Shown: one piece after another, positions 16,111 through 23,183 of the stretch
How the letters are laid out: every line of letters begins with the position of its first letter
Position numbering within the stretch: the stretch's first letter is position 1
Origin: CAWCDJ01 sp963836015
Lineage (GTDB): Bacteria > Acidobacteriota > Terriglobia > Bryobacterales > Bryobacteraceae
DNA: 64,000 bases
NCBI GenBank assembly: GCA_963836015.1
Contig: CAWIIF010000008.1
Span: 62,001-126,000 of the forward strand
Direction of reading: 5' to 3'
Made by a program: the position numbers and the translations under genes
Notes under the pieces: model-generated
The model's database searches: none
Told to the model about the DNA's origin: nothing
Seen by the model: only the letters and a program-made list of their open reading frames with translations

Positions 16111-17778
16111 GTGGCCAACGGACGAATCGAGCTGGGCGAGATCGCGGTGGACGAGCACCGCTTCGAGGATGCCCTGGAGTTGGCCCGCCCGGCGCTCGAG
16201 TTCGGCCGACTGCAGAGCGATCTGCGGATCGTCACGCGCGCCCAGGACGTGATTGGCACGGCCCTGGCGGGGCTCCGGAGATACGATGAGGCGAACACCG
16301 CTTTCGAGGGCGGAATCCGGGTTGTGGAGAGTCTGCGCGAGCAGTTGCCCGGCGAACGCCAGATGGCCGCGCGGTTCCTCGAATCGCAGGTCGCCATCTA
16401 CCAGCACATGGTGTCGGTTCAGGTGGCGCGGCGCCGGCCCGACCTGGCTTTCGCCTGGTCCGAGAGCTCGAAAGGCCGCGCGCTGCTCGACGCGCTGCAG
16501 ACCGGCCGCGCGGATATCGCAAAATCGCTCACCGCCGGGGAGCGGGCCCAGGAATCGCTGCTGGCCGGCGGCATCACGCGGGTCAATGAGGAGATCCTCC
16601 ACGAGTCCCAGAAAGAGGCGCCGGACCGCCGGAAGGTCGCCGAGCTCGGCTCGCAGTTGGAAGCGGCGCGCAACCGCTATGAGAGTTTTCTGGTGGCGCT
16701 CTATGCTACGCACCCCCAACTGAAGGTGGAGCGGGTGGCGTTCGACCCGGTCAAGCCCGCCGAACTGGTGGCGTCGCTTCCGGACTCGAATACGGCCCTG
16801 GTCGAATACAGCCTGACCGATGGCGGAGCCTACCTGTTCGTAATCACGCGCGGCGCAGGAGGCGGAGCCGACCTGAAGGTCTACGCGATCCCTGGTTCGC
16901 GCAAGCAACTGGAGCGCGACGTTAAGATCTTCCGCGACCGGATCGCGTCGCACGACCTGGACTACCGGACGCTGGCGCTCTCGCTGTACCGCCGCCTGCT
17001 GGCCCCCGCTGCGCGGCAGATCCGCGGCAAGTCCACTCTGGTGATCGTCCCGGACAGCAGCCTGTGGCAGGTGCCCTTCCAGGCGCTCGAATCCGGCCCG
17101 GACCGCTATCTCATCGAGGACCACGCTGTTTTCTATGCGCCCTCACTTTCGGTGCTATATGAAATCCGCAAGCTGCACCGCGCGCCGGAGCCTGCCGGGA
17201 AGCGCCTGTTGGCGGTCGATGCCATGCGCCTGCCGGCCGCGCGGCGCGAGGTTGAAGGTTTGCGCGAGATTTACGGCGCCGCCAACGTGAAGATTTATTC
17301 CGGCGGCGATGCCGACGAAGCCCGGCTGAAGAACGAGGGGTCCAAATACCAGGTGGTTCATGTGGCCGCGCACGGCGTGTTTGAAGACCGCAACCCGATG
17401 AACTCCTACCTGGTGCTGGCCAAGGCCGGAAAGCCCGAAGCAGGGGTGCTCGAGGCCCGCCGCATGATGGACCTCGACCTGCGCGCCGACATGGTGGTGC
17501 TGTCGGGGTGCGAGACGGGCCGCGGCGCCGGCGCGAGCGAAGGGCTACTCGGCATGTCGTGGGCGCTGTTCATTGCCGGGAGTCCCGGCACCGTGGCCAG
17601 CCAGTGGAAGGTCGAAGCCGGCAGCACCACCGACCTGATGCTGGGATTCCACCGCAATGTGCAGCACGAAGGCAAGGCCAAGGCCCTGCAGCAGGCGGAA
17701 CTCGCGGTGATGAGGAACCCCGAGTACCGCCATCCGTTCTACTGGTCGAGCTTCGTCCTGGTGGGGCAGGGCTTCTGA
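16111..17778 (+). CDS. TPR-CHAT domain protease, N-terminally truncated
   Basis: A 555-residue remnant of a TPR-CHAT protein. Residues 1-130 are tetratricopeptide-like helices (EHRFEDALELARPALEFG). The C-terminal CHAT domain, a caspase-like cysteine peptidase fold, spans about 250-555 with both catalytic residues intact: H421 in VVHVAAHG and C467 in VVLSGCETG. GTG at 16111 is the first usable start, but homologous TPR sequence continues upstream: ADLLYLLGRKAEAREKLEAE in the same frame from 16015, and NLGRLYYDQHDLALALSYH in a different frame from about 15935. So the original N-terminus was lost and its edge frameshifted by the junction with the broken permease gene. Whether the remnant is expressed is unclear. 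Confidence 0.8.
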   Translation: MANGRIELGEIAVDEHRFEDALELARPALEFGRLQSDLRIVTRAQDVIGTALAGLRRYDEANTAFEGGIRVVESLREQLPGERQMAARFLESQVAIYQHMVSVQVARRRPDLAFAWSESSKGRALLDALQTGRADIAKSLTAGERAQESLLAGGITRVNEEILHESQKEAPDRRKVAELGSQLEAARNRYESFLVALYATHPQLKVERVAFDPVKPAELVASLPDSNTALVEYSLTDGGAYLFVITRGAGGGADLKVYAIPGSRKQLERDVKIFRDRIASHDLDYRTLALSLYRRLLAPAARQIRGKSTLVIVPDSSLWQVPFQALESGPDRYLIEDHAVFYAPSLSVLYEIRKLHRAPEPAGKRLLAVDAMRLPAARREVEGLREIYGAANVKIYSGGDADEARLKNEGSKYQVVHVAAHGVFEDRNPMNSYLVLAKAGKPEAGVLEARRMMDLDLRADMVVLSGCETGRGAGASEGLLGMSWALFIAGSPGTVASQWKVEAGSTTDLMLGFHRNVQHEGKAKALQQAELAVMRNPEYRHPFYWSSFVLVGQGF

Positions 17779-17790
17779 GAGGCCGCCGGT

Positions 17791-18834
17791 CTACGACGCA
17801 AAAGTGTCGAGCGAAACCTGCAGCAGATATTTCAGATAACCGGCCATCTGGAGCGGCTGGGATTCGTCCGGCTCTTTGACAACCGCAGGATCGGTGGTAA
17901 TCGAGAGCTGCTTGTACGTGGTCTTGTCCACCATCGATTCGTTGGTGCCCTGGAACCTGCCAAAGTTGAAATAGTGGCAGATCAATGTCAGCTCCTTGGC
18001 CTGCGTATATGCGCCGGTCCCCATGCTTGTTTCGGAAGGGTTGATCGGTGAGGCGGCGGTGGCCGAGCCGGTCATCGCGGCGGGTAGCTTGCCGCCTTTG
18101 TCATGCGGGTCGCGGAACATCACGGTATCGAAGCGGTACTGCTTGGGGCTCGAACCGGTTTTGCGGCCTCCATAGGTCGTGCCGGTAGCCATCATGTCGA
18201 GGAGCATCTTGTTCACCATGAAACAACGCAGGTTGCGTGCCGGCTCGGCAATGAAGAGGGTGGCGGCAATGACGGGAAGCACCTGGCCGGTCGTCAGGTT
18301 GCCCTTGAATTTCAGCCGTTGTTCGTAGAGCGCGTCGGCCAGCAGGACTTTACGGAGCTTCTCGGCTTTTTCTTTGGACCACGCCTCGGGCGACAGCCGC
18401 CTGCTGCTGTTATTCTGCATCGACTTGAGGCGGTTGGCATAGTTACGGTACGAAGGGCCGCCACGGTCGAAATTGACACCCGGCGATTTCTTGTCCCAAG
18501 GCTCGTATCCATAGGCCCCGTCGTCTCCGCCCCCGTCCACCATATAATAGCCGCCGGCCTTTTTTACAAACCGCCCGCAGATGTAGAAGTACTTTTCATC
18601 GCGGGCGTAGGACCGGATTTTCTTTGCCGTATTCAGCCAGGTCTTGACCTGTCCATCCAGCTTCCATGGGCGGTCATAACTTCCATCCCCGGGAGGGTCG
18701 AAGCCCGTAGTATTAATTCCATCGATAGCGTATTGAGCGAGTTGCAGCAGATCCTTACCGTTGATCCAGTAGTAGTAGTCTTTTTTGGTGCTGCCTTCGT
18801 AAGCATAGGCGTCTATCTTCAAGCAATCCAGCAT
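17791..18834 (-). CDS. Protein of unknown family, 347 residues
   Basis: I do not recognise this protein. It is soluble by appearance (no signal peptide or clear membrane span), rich in Lys, Tyr and Gly, with an aromatic N-terminal third (YYYWINGKDLLQLAQYAIDG near 21-40) and a Gly/Asp cluster (VDGGGDDGAYGYEPWDKK). A helical Lys-rich middle (EAWSKEKAEKLRKVLLADAL) precedes LPVIAATLFIAEPARN. Its Lys and Tyr content differs from the Ala/Arg-rich neighbours, hinting at horizontal origin. ATG at 18834 follows a GGAGGAGAGG ribosome binding site that can be sequestered by an upstream structure (18848-18920). It converges on the TPR-CHAT remnant, 12 bases away; a protease-target relation is only a guess. 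Confidence 0.75.
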   Translation of the reverse strand: MLDCLKIDAYAYEGSTKKDYYYWINGKDLLQLAQYAIDGINTTGFDPPGDGSYDRPWKLDGQVKTWLNTAKKIRSYARDEKYFYICGRFVKKAGGYYMVDGGGDDGAYGYEPWDKKSPGVNFDRGGPSYRNYANRLKSMQNNSSRRLSPEAWSKEKAEKLRKVLLADALYEQRLKFKGNLTTGQVLPVIAATLFIAEPARNLRCFMVNKMLLDMMATGTTYGGRKTGSSPKQYRFDTVMFRDPHDKGGKLPAAMTGSATAASPINPSETSMGTGAYTQAKELTLICHYFNFGRFQGTNESMVDKTTYKQLSITTDPAVVKEPDESQPLQMAGYLKYLLQVSLDTFAS

Positions 18835-18847
18835 CTCGTCACCTCTC

Positions 18848-18920
18848 CTCCGCGGTGCGTACCATCAGTCTATTACTTTTGCTCCGCGAGTCTATCTCCT
18901 CAAAAGTAGACTGAGCGGAG
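18848..18920 (-). promoter_or_regulatory. Structured leader with mutually exclusive helices
   Basis: In the RNA of the 347-residue gene, CAGTCTACTTTTG (18913-18901) pairs with CAAAAG (18881-18876) and TAGACTG (18872-18866) around a three-base bulge, giving 13 base pairs. The 5' segment CTCCGC (18920-18915) can pair either with GCGGAG in the loop (18887-18882) or with GCGGAG at 18853-18848, which is the start of the Shine-Dalgarno region. AGTCTA likewise has two possible partners. This geometry suits a translational switch; no known riboswitch class is recognised. Confidence 0.4.
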
Positions 18921-18961
18921 AGTGGTTCTAGTACCCCTCGGGGAGAGCGCGACACGAAAGG

Positions 18962-18980
18962 GAGCCCAAGTTTCGGGCTC
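18962..18980. repeat. Short perfect inverted repeat in divergent intergenic region
   Basis: Arms GAGCCC (18962-18967) and GGGCTC (18975-18980) enclose a 7-base loop between the divergent 347-residue gene and the metallo-hydrolase gene. It lies just upstream of the metallo-hydrolase -10 box (18992-18997), where a regulator or an RNA hairpin could act. No T-run follows on either strand. Confidence 0.3.
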
Positions 18981-19004
18981 GCAGACCGCAGTACAATCAC
19001 TCCT

Positions 19005-19712
19005 ATGAGATTTTTCGCAGCCGCTCTTCTGGTAACGGCCACGGCTTTCGCCGCGGCGCCCGAGACGTTTTCCACATCCGCCGGGGTCCTCGAACTCACG
19101 CCCATCCAACATGCCAGCATCCTGATCAAGGCGGGCGGCAAGGTCATGTACGTCGACCCCGCGCAGGGGTCGTATGACGGCCTGCCGCAGGCCGACTACA
19201 TCCTGATCACCGATATCCACGGCGATCACATGGTGCCCGCACTGGTCGAGAAACTGAAGAAGTCCGACGCCGTCATTCTGGCGCCTGCGGCGGTGGCCGA
19301 GAAGGTGCCCGGCTCCACGGTCATCGCCAACGGCCAGACGAAGACCATCGGCGCCTTCACGGTGGAGGCCATCCCGATGTACAACCTGAAGCCCGCGGCC
19401 AATGGAACACTCTACCATCCGAAGGGGCGAGGCAACGGCTACATTCTCACCTATGGCGGCAAGCGGTTCTACTTCTCCGGAGATACCGAGGGCATCCCGG
19501 AGATGCGAGCGCTCCGCAACATCGACGTCGCTTTCGTATGTATGAACCTGCCGTTCACGATGACGCCGGAGGCGGCGGCCGACGCCGTGAAGGCATTTCA
19601 CCCTGCGATCGTCTACCCGTACCACTACCGCGGCTCTGATACGCAGGCCTTCGCCAAGGCTCTTGAAGGCACCGGCATCGACGTGCGTTTGCGCGACTGG
19701 TACGCGAAGTAG
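19005..19712 (+). CDS. Exported metallo-beta-lactamase-fold hydrolase
   Basis: A 235-residue protein with a signal peptide (FFAAALLVTATAFAAAPE, cleavage near 18) and a metallo-beta-lactamase fold of the UlaG/UPF0173-like type. The metal motif is ITDIHGDHM (about 66-74), one His short of the classical HxHxDH, then FSGDTEGIPEM (about 164-174) and PYHYRGSD near the C-terminus give further ligands. This variant is seen in periplasmic metal-dependent hydrolases; the substrate is unknown. ATG at 19005 follows TACAAT (18992-18997) by seven bases with no ribosome binding site, implying a leaderless mRNA. It is a single gene converging on the DinB-like gene. Confidence 0.85.
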   Translation: MRFFAAALLVTATAFAAAPETFSTSAGVLELTPIQHASILIKAGGKVMYVDPAQGSYDGLPQADYILITDIHGDHMVPALVEKLKKSDAVILAPAAVAEKVPGSTVIANGQTKTIGAFTVEAIPMYNLKPAANGTLYHPKGRGNGYILTYGGKRFYFSGDTEGIPEMRALRNIDVAFVCMNLPFTMTPEAAADAVKAFHPAIVYPYHYRGSDTQAFAKALEGTGIDVRLRDWYAK

Positions 19713-19718
19713 CGCGCC

Positions 19719-20228
19719 CTACATACGCCCGCGCTCGCTCGACGGCGGCACCTGCCCTTTCAGCCGCAGGTACACCGAGATGTAGCCGTACATTTCACTG
19801 TCGTGGTTGGTGTTGCCAATCAACACGCCGAGCTTCGAGCGTTGGCCGCCGCGCCCGGCGATCATTTCCACGGCCGTTTTGTCGTTCATGCTCGCCCACG
19901 CCGCGTCACAGGCGTCGAACGACTGCTTGAGGGCTGTCACGAGCGCGGCCTTCTCCATCTTGGAAGTGTCCACGGTCTTCTGCTCGCCCGCGATGGCCGA
20001 GCAACCCCTTACCTGGTTGGCCACATGGGCGATGCGCTGCGCGAAGGTCTGCTGCTCGGGCGTGGGCTTGAAGCTGTAATCGGCCTCAGGCATTTTCTCG
20101 GCGGCCTTGATCAGGTTGTTCTTGACGCCTTCATACATCTGTTTCGCTTCGGCGATGGCCGGGTTGCTCTGGGCGTAGAGGCCGCAGGACAGAGACGCGG
20201 CGAGGATCACAAGGGCGAATCGATTCAC
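19719..20228 (-). CDS. Exported DinB-like four-helix-bundle protein
   Basis: A 169-residue protein with a signal peptide (FALVILAASLSCGLYAQ) followed by a DinB-like helical bundle: PTPEQQTFAQRIAHVANQ contains the first His of the usual metal triad and LGVLIGNTNHDSEMYGYI supplies the later one. DinB-fold proteins are metal-binding and often act as thiol-dependent transferases or hydrolases; none has been pinned down for this exported group. GTG at 20228 was chosen because GGAGGAA lies at the right distance and a proper signal peptide then begins at residue 3. It is preceded, 23 bases upstream on the same strand, by the NifU-like gene, so the two probably share a transcript. Confidence 0.78.
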   Translation of the reverse strand: MNRFALVILAASLSCGLYAQSNPAIAEAKQMYEGVKNNLIKAAEKMPEADYSFKPTPEQQTFAQRIAHVANQVRGCSAIAGEQKTVDTSKMEKAALVTALKQSFDACDAAWASMNDKTAVEMIAGRGGQRSKLGVLIGNTNHDSEMYGYISVYLRLKGQVPPSSERGRM

Positions 20229-20251
20229 AGGGACTTCCTCCAGCAGGCATT

Positions 20252-20614
20252 CTATCCCAAGCCGGAGGATTTCAGGAGAGCGCGCACTCCGTCGCGGCAC
20301 AGGGCAGCGGCGTGTTTCGATTCCGCGGGCAGGCCGCCCACCGCTTCCTCCACCGCCGCGGGCTGAAAGGCCGCCATCTCGCCGCGGGTCTTTCCGGTAA
20401 GCCACTCCGTGAGGGCCGAACCCGCCGCAATGGATGCCGTGCATCCGCGCACCTTGTAGCGGACCTCGACCGCGGTCTGGCCCTCGAACCGCGCGGAGAG
20501 CCGCAGAATGTCGCCGCACGCCGGGTTCGACACTTCCACGGTCACGGCCGGCGGCGGCAGCTCCCCTACATTGCGCGGGTTCTGGAAATGCTCGATCAGG
20601 CGGTCGGGATACAT
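20252..20614 (-). CDS. NifU/IscU-like iron-sulfur cluster scaffold
   Basis: A 120-residue protein of the NifU N-terminal / IscU / SufU scaffold family. The three cluster-ligand cysteines are visible: C33 in NPACGD, C58 in VRGCTAS and C106 in AALCRDG. MYPDRLIEHFQNPRNVGEL is a classic N-terminus (the Y-D-HF-NPRNVG signature). It assembles [2Fe-2S] or [4Fe-4S] clusters in the cytoplasm and hands them to apoproteins; no cysteine desulfurase lies in the window. ATG at 20614 is only three bases from a possible ATG of the divergent MutT gene at 20618, so the promoters of the two genes must overlap each other's coding sequence. Confidence 0.88.
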   Translation of the reverse strand: MYPDRLIEHFQNPRNVGELPPPAVTVEVSNPACGDILRLSARFEGQTAVEVRYKVRGCTASIAAGSALTEWLTGKTRGEMAAFQPAAVEEAVGGLPAESKHAAALCRDGVRALLKSSGLG

Positions 20615-20635
20615 CCTATGCTTCAATATACTGGC

Positions 20636-21067
20636 ATGACCCAGGTAGTGGCGGCGATCTTCGAAAACAACGGGCGCATCCTCATCTGCCAGAGGACTCC
20701 CGGGCAGTCCCATCCGTTGAAGTGGGAGTTCCCCGGTGGCAAAGTGGAGCCCGGCGAATCGCCCGAGCAGGGGCTCGCGCGCGAGCTCGAAGAGGAGCTG
20801 GCGGTCACCGGCGCGCGTGGCGAGGAGATGGAGCGCTACCAGTTCACTTACCCCGGCAAGGCTCCGATCGAGCTGATCTTCTACCGGGTGACCGAATATG
20901 CGGGCGAGCCGCGCAACCTCATCTTCCACGACATGCGCTGGGAGGCGCGCGCGGATCTAACCGCTTTCGATTTCGTGGAAGGCGACCGCGATTTCCTGCG
21001 CCGGTTTGCCCTCTATACTGGATCCTATGACCGCTGCGATCAAACTAGTGGAACCGGACAAGAATGA
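20636..21067 (+). CDS. mutT: Nudix hydrolase, MutT-type 8-oxo-dGTP diphosphatase
   Basis: A 143-residue Nudix enzyme. The full Nudix box is present at about residues 34-56, beginning GGKVEPGESPEQG and ending ARELEEEL, with the catalytic REL-x-EE core. The short size, EFPGGK and the QRTPGQSHPLKWEFP lead-in are typical of MutT, which removes 8-oxo-dGTP from the nucleotide pool to prevent A:T to C:G transversions. Two ATGs are possible, 20618 and 20636; TATACT lies at 20627-20632. The C-terminal codons overlap the start of the AhpD-like gene by about 40 bases in another frame, so the two are tightly linked. Confidence 0.88.
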   Translation: MTQVVAAIFENNGRILICQRTPGQSHPLKWEFPGGKVEPGESPEQGLARELEEELAVTGARGEEMERYQFTYPGKAPIELIFYRVTEYAGEPRNLIFHDMRWEARADLTAFDFVEGDRDFLRRFALYTGSYDRCDQTSGTGQE

Positions 21068-21533
21068 GCTTCTGGCCGAACTGGAATCCAAGAGCAGGAA
21101 GCCGAGTCCTTTCTTCCGCGCCATGGCCAACCGCCCTGAGGTGCTGAAGAACTTCGTGCCGCTCTATGGCTCCATCGTTGGGCCCGGCGCGGTGGACCGC
21201 CGGGTGAAGGAACTGGTCTACCTGACGTGCTCCTACTCCAACCGGTGCGCCTTCTGTACGGCGGCGCACGTCGCAGGCAGTAAGAAGGCGGGGATCACGG
21301 ATGCCGAGCTTCAGGCACTGCAGTCCGCACAGGACGACGGATTCGCGGAGCCGGAGCGCGCGGCCATCCGCTACGCCCGCGAACTGACGCAGAAAGCCGC
21401 GGCCGCCGAGTCGCGCGGCGCCCTGCTTGCGCACTTCAGCGACGAGCAGGTGGTCGAGATCACCCTGGTGGCCGCCATGGCGAACTTCACGAACCGATTC
21501 AACAACGGCCTCTCGATCCTGCCGGAGGCTTGA
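21027..21533 (+). CDS. AhpD/carboxymuconolactone decarboxylase family protein
   Basis: A 168-residue protein of the AhpD-like peroxidase-related family. The redox motif is CAFCTAAH with C74, C77 and H81, preceded by the conserved glutamate region KELVYLTCSYSNR; in AhpD these residues form the proton-relay and disulfide centre that reduces peroxides or regenerates AhpC. ATG at 21027 lies seven bases after TATACT (21014-21019), inside the 3' end of mutT, so it can be made from its own leaderless mRNA as well as from a mutT transcript. The stop codon overlaps the start of rlmB. Confidence 0.87.
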   Translation: MTAAIKLVEPDKNELLAELESKSRKPSPFFRAMANRPEVLKNFVPLYGSIVGPGAVDRRVKELVYLTCSYSNRCAFCTAAHVAGSKKAGITDAELQALQSAQDDGFAEPERAAIRYARELTQKAAAAESRGALLAHFSDEQVVEITLVAAMANFTNRFNNGLSILPEA

Positions 21534-22249
21534 TGCCGATTCTCAGCGGCATCCACCCGGTAGTGGAAGCGCTGCGGGCCAAACACCCGCTAGAGCGGGT
21601 GATCATCGCGCAAGGCGCCGGCGGCCCGCGGCTGCAGGAAATCATCGACCTCGCCCGGCGCGCTTCGATCCCGGTGCGCTTCGAGCCGCGCTCGGCGCTG
21701 GAACGGCTGGCCGGCACCAGCGCGCATCAGGGCGTCATCGCCATGGGTGCCGCGCGCAAATACGCCGGCCTGGAATCGGCCGCCGCCGCCGAGCTGGTGG
21801 TGGTGCTCGACGGCGTGGAGGACCCGCACAATCTCGGCGCGATCATCCGCACGGCGCACGCGGCCGGCGCCGGTTCGGTCATCATCCCGGAGCGACGCGC
21901 CGCCGGGTTGACCGATGTCGCCGCCAAGGCCGCCGCCGGCGCCCTCGAATACCTGCCGGTGGTCCGCGTGACGAATATCAATCGCACGCTCGAAGAGCTG
22001 AAGGAGCGCGGATTCTGGATTTACGGGCTCGACGAGCGCGGCGCCGAAGGCTACGACGCCGTGGAGTACGGCTCGCCGACTGCGTTCGTGCTGGGCGGAG
22101 AAGGCAAGGGCCTGCACGAACAGGTGCGCCAGCATTGCGACGTGCTGGTACGCATCCCGATGGCAGGCAAGATCTCCTCGCTGAATGTCTCGGTCGCGGC
22201 CGGCGTGGTCCTGTTCGAGTGGAAGCGCCGGCAGGGGAAGAGCGAGTAG
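21533..22249 (+). CDS. rlmB: TrmH/SpoU family 23S rRNA (guanosine-2'-O-)-methyltransferase
   Basis: A 238-residue SPOUT-class methyltransferase. An N-terminal substrate-binding domain (residues 1-75, starting PILSGIHPVVEALRA) matches the L30e-like fold of RlmB. The catalytic domain has motif 1 DPHNLGAIIRTAHAAG (about 98-113), motif 2 VLGGEGKGL and motif 3 IPMAGKISSLNVSVAAGV forming the trefoil knot that binds S-adenosylmethionine. RlmB methylates the ribose of G2251 in E. coli 23S rRNA; the orthology here is by pattern. ATG at 21533 overlaps the AhpD-like gene's TGA and has GGAGG four bases upstream, showing translational coupling. Confidence 0.88.
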   Translation: MPILSGIHPVVEALRAKHPLERVIIAQGAGGPRLQEIIDLARRASIPVRFEPRSALERLAGTSAHQGVIAMGAARKYAGLESAAAAELVVVLDGVEDPHNLGAIIRTAHAAGAGSVIIPERRAAGLTDVAAKAAAGALEYLPVVRVTNINRTLEELKERGFWIYGLDERGAEGYDAVEYGSPTAFVLGGEGKGLHEQVRQHCDVLVRIPMAGKISSLNVSVAAGVVLFEWKRRQGKSE

Positions 22250-22328
22250 GTCCCTCAGAGCGCCCGTCCACCTGCCCGGTGCCGTGCTTGCCAGTTATCG
22301 ATGGGCAGGCCGAAATCACGGAGCGTCA

Positions 22329-22380
22329 GCATCGTGCAGGTGGTGGAGGCGTGACCGGGGAGTAGAGGTCATCACGATGC
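22329..22380. repeat. Inverted repeat upstream of cytochrome c gene
   Basis: Arms GCATCGTG (22329-22336) and CACGATGC (22373-22380) are perfect complements 36 bases apart, upstream of the cytochrome c promoter region (TACAAT at 22406-22411). Function is unknown; the remainder of 22250-22433 shows nothing else. Confidence 0.25.
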
Positions 22381-22433
22381 CGGAATCGTAGCAGTGGTTT
22401 GGGTGTACAATAGCGCGACGCCGGAGGCCGAAA

Positions 22434-23183
22434 ATGTCAATTTCGGGCGACATACGCTATTGGATATTCATGGCGGCACTCGCATGCCAGGGGTTGGCGC
22501 AGCCGAATCCCGACGTGACGGCGGGCCGCCGGATCTTCGAATCGCAGTGCGCGCTTTGCCACGGCCAGACCGGCGGCGGGGGACGCGGTCCGGCGCTCAA
22601 CCGGCCCAAGCTGCGGAGGGCGCCCGACGACGAGGCGCTGCGCAAGCTCATCACGGACGGGTCGGGCGACATGCCGGGTGCGTGGCAATTGCACCCCGAC
22701 GAGGTTGCGGGGGTGGCGGCGTACGTGCGCTCTCTCGGGACATTGCCGGCGGAAAAGGTACCCGGCGACGCGATGCGCGGCGCCCTCGTTTACAGCGCGC
22801 GAGGTTGCCCGGGATGCCACATGGTGGCCGGCCAAGGAGAAGGGTTCGGCCCCGAACTCAGCGCGGTCGGCTCGCGGCGCAGTGCGGCGTTTCTGCGCCA
22901 AACGGTCCTGAGACCCTCGTCATCCTTGCCGAATGGATTCCAGTACGTCTCCGCGGTCCCCGCCGGCGGCGCGGCCGTGCGCGGCATCCGCGTCAACGAG
23001 GACTCGTTCACGATCCAGTTGCGCGATGCCGGCGGCCGCTACTACAGCTTTCGGAAGGCGGAGTTGAAAGAGCTCCATCGTTTGGAGGGGCAGACCCCCA
23101 TGCCATCCTACGAGGGCCAGATCGGCGGAGCGGACCTCGACGACCTCGTGGCCTACCTGGCCTCCCTGAAAGGAACGCCATGA
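22434..23183 (+). CDS. Periplasmic di-heme cytochrome c
   Basis: A 249-residue exported cytochrome c with an N-terminal hydrophobic signal (YWIFMAALACQGLAQ). Two heme-attachment motifs are present, CALCH (about 39-43) and CPGCH (about 125-129), with possible distal Met ligands further on (GDMPGAW, PMPSYEG). The second domain resembles the cytochrome modules found in PQQ-dehydrogenase operons. It presumably takes electrons from the PQQ dehydrogenase encoded directly downstream, whose start codon overlaps this stop (ATGA). GGAGG lies six bases before the ATG, and a TACAAT -10-like box is at 22406-22411. Confidence 0.9.
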   Translation: MSISGDIRYWIFMAALACQGLAQPNPDVTAGRRIFESQCALCHGQTGGGGRGPALNRPKLRRAPDDEALRKLITDGSGDMPGAWQLHPDEVAGVAAYVRSLGTLPAEKVPGDAMRGALVYSARGCPGCHMVAGQGEGFGPELSAVGSRRSAAFLRQTVLRPSSSLPNGFQYVSAVPAGGAAVRGIRVNEDSFTIQLRDAGGRYYSFRKAELKELHRLEGQTPMPSYEGQIGGADLDDLVAYLASLKGTP

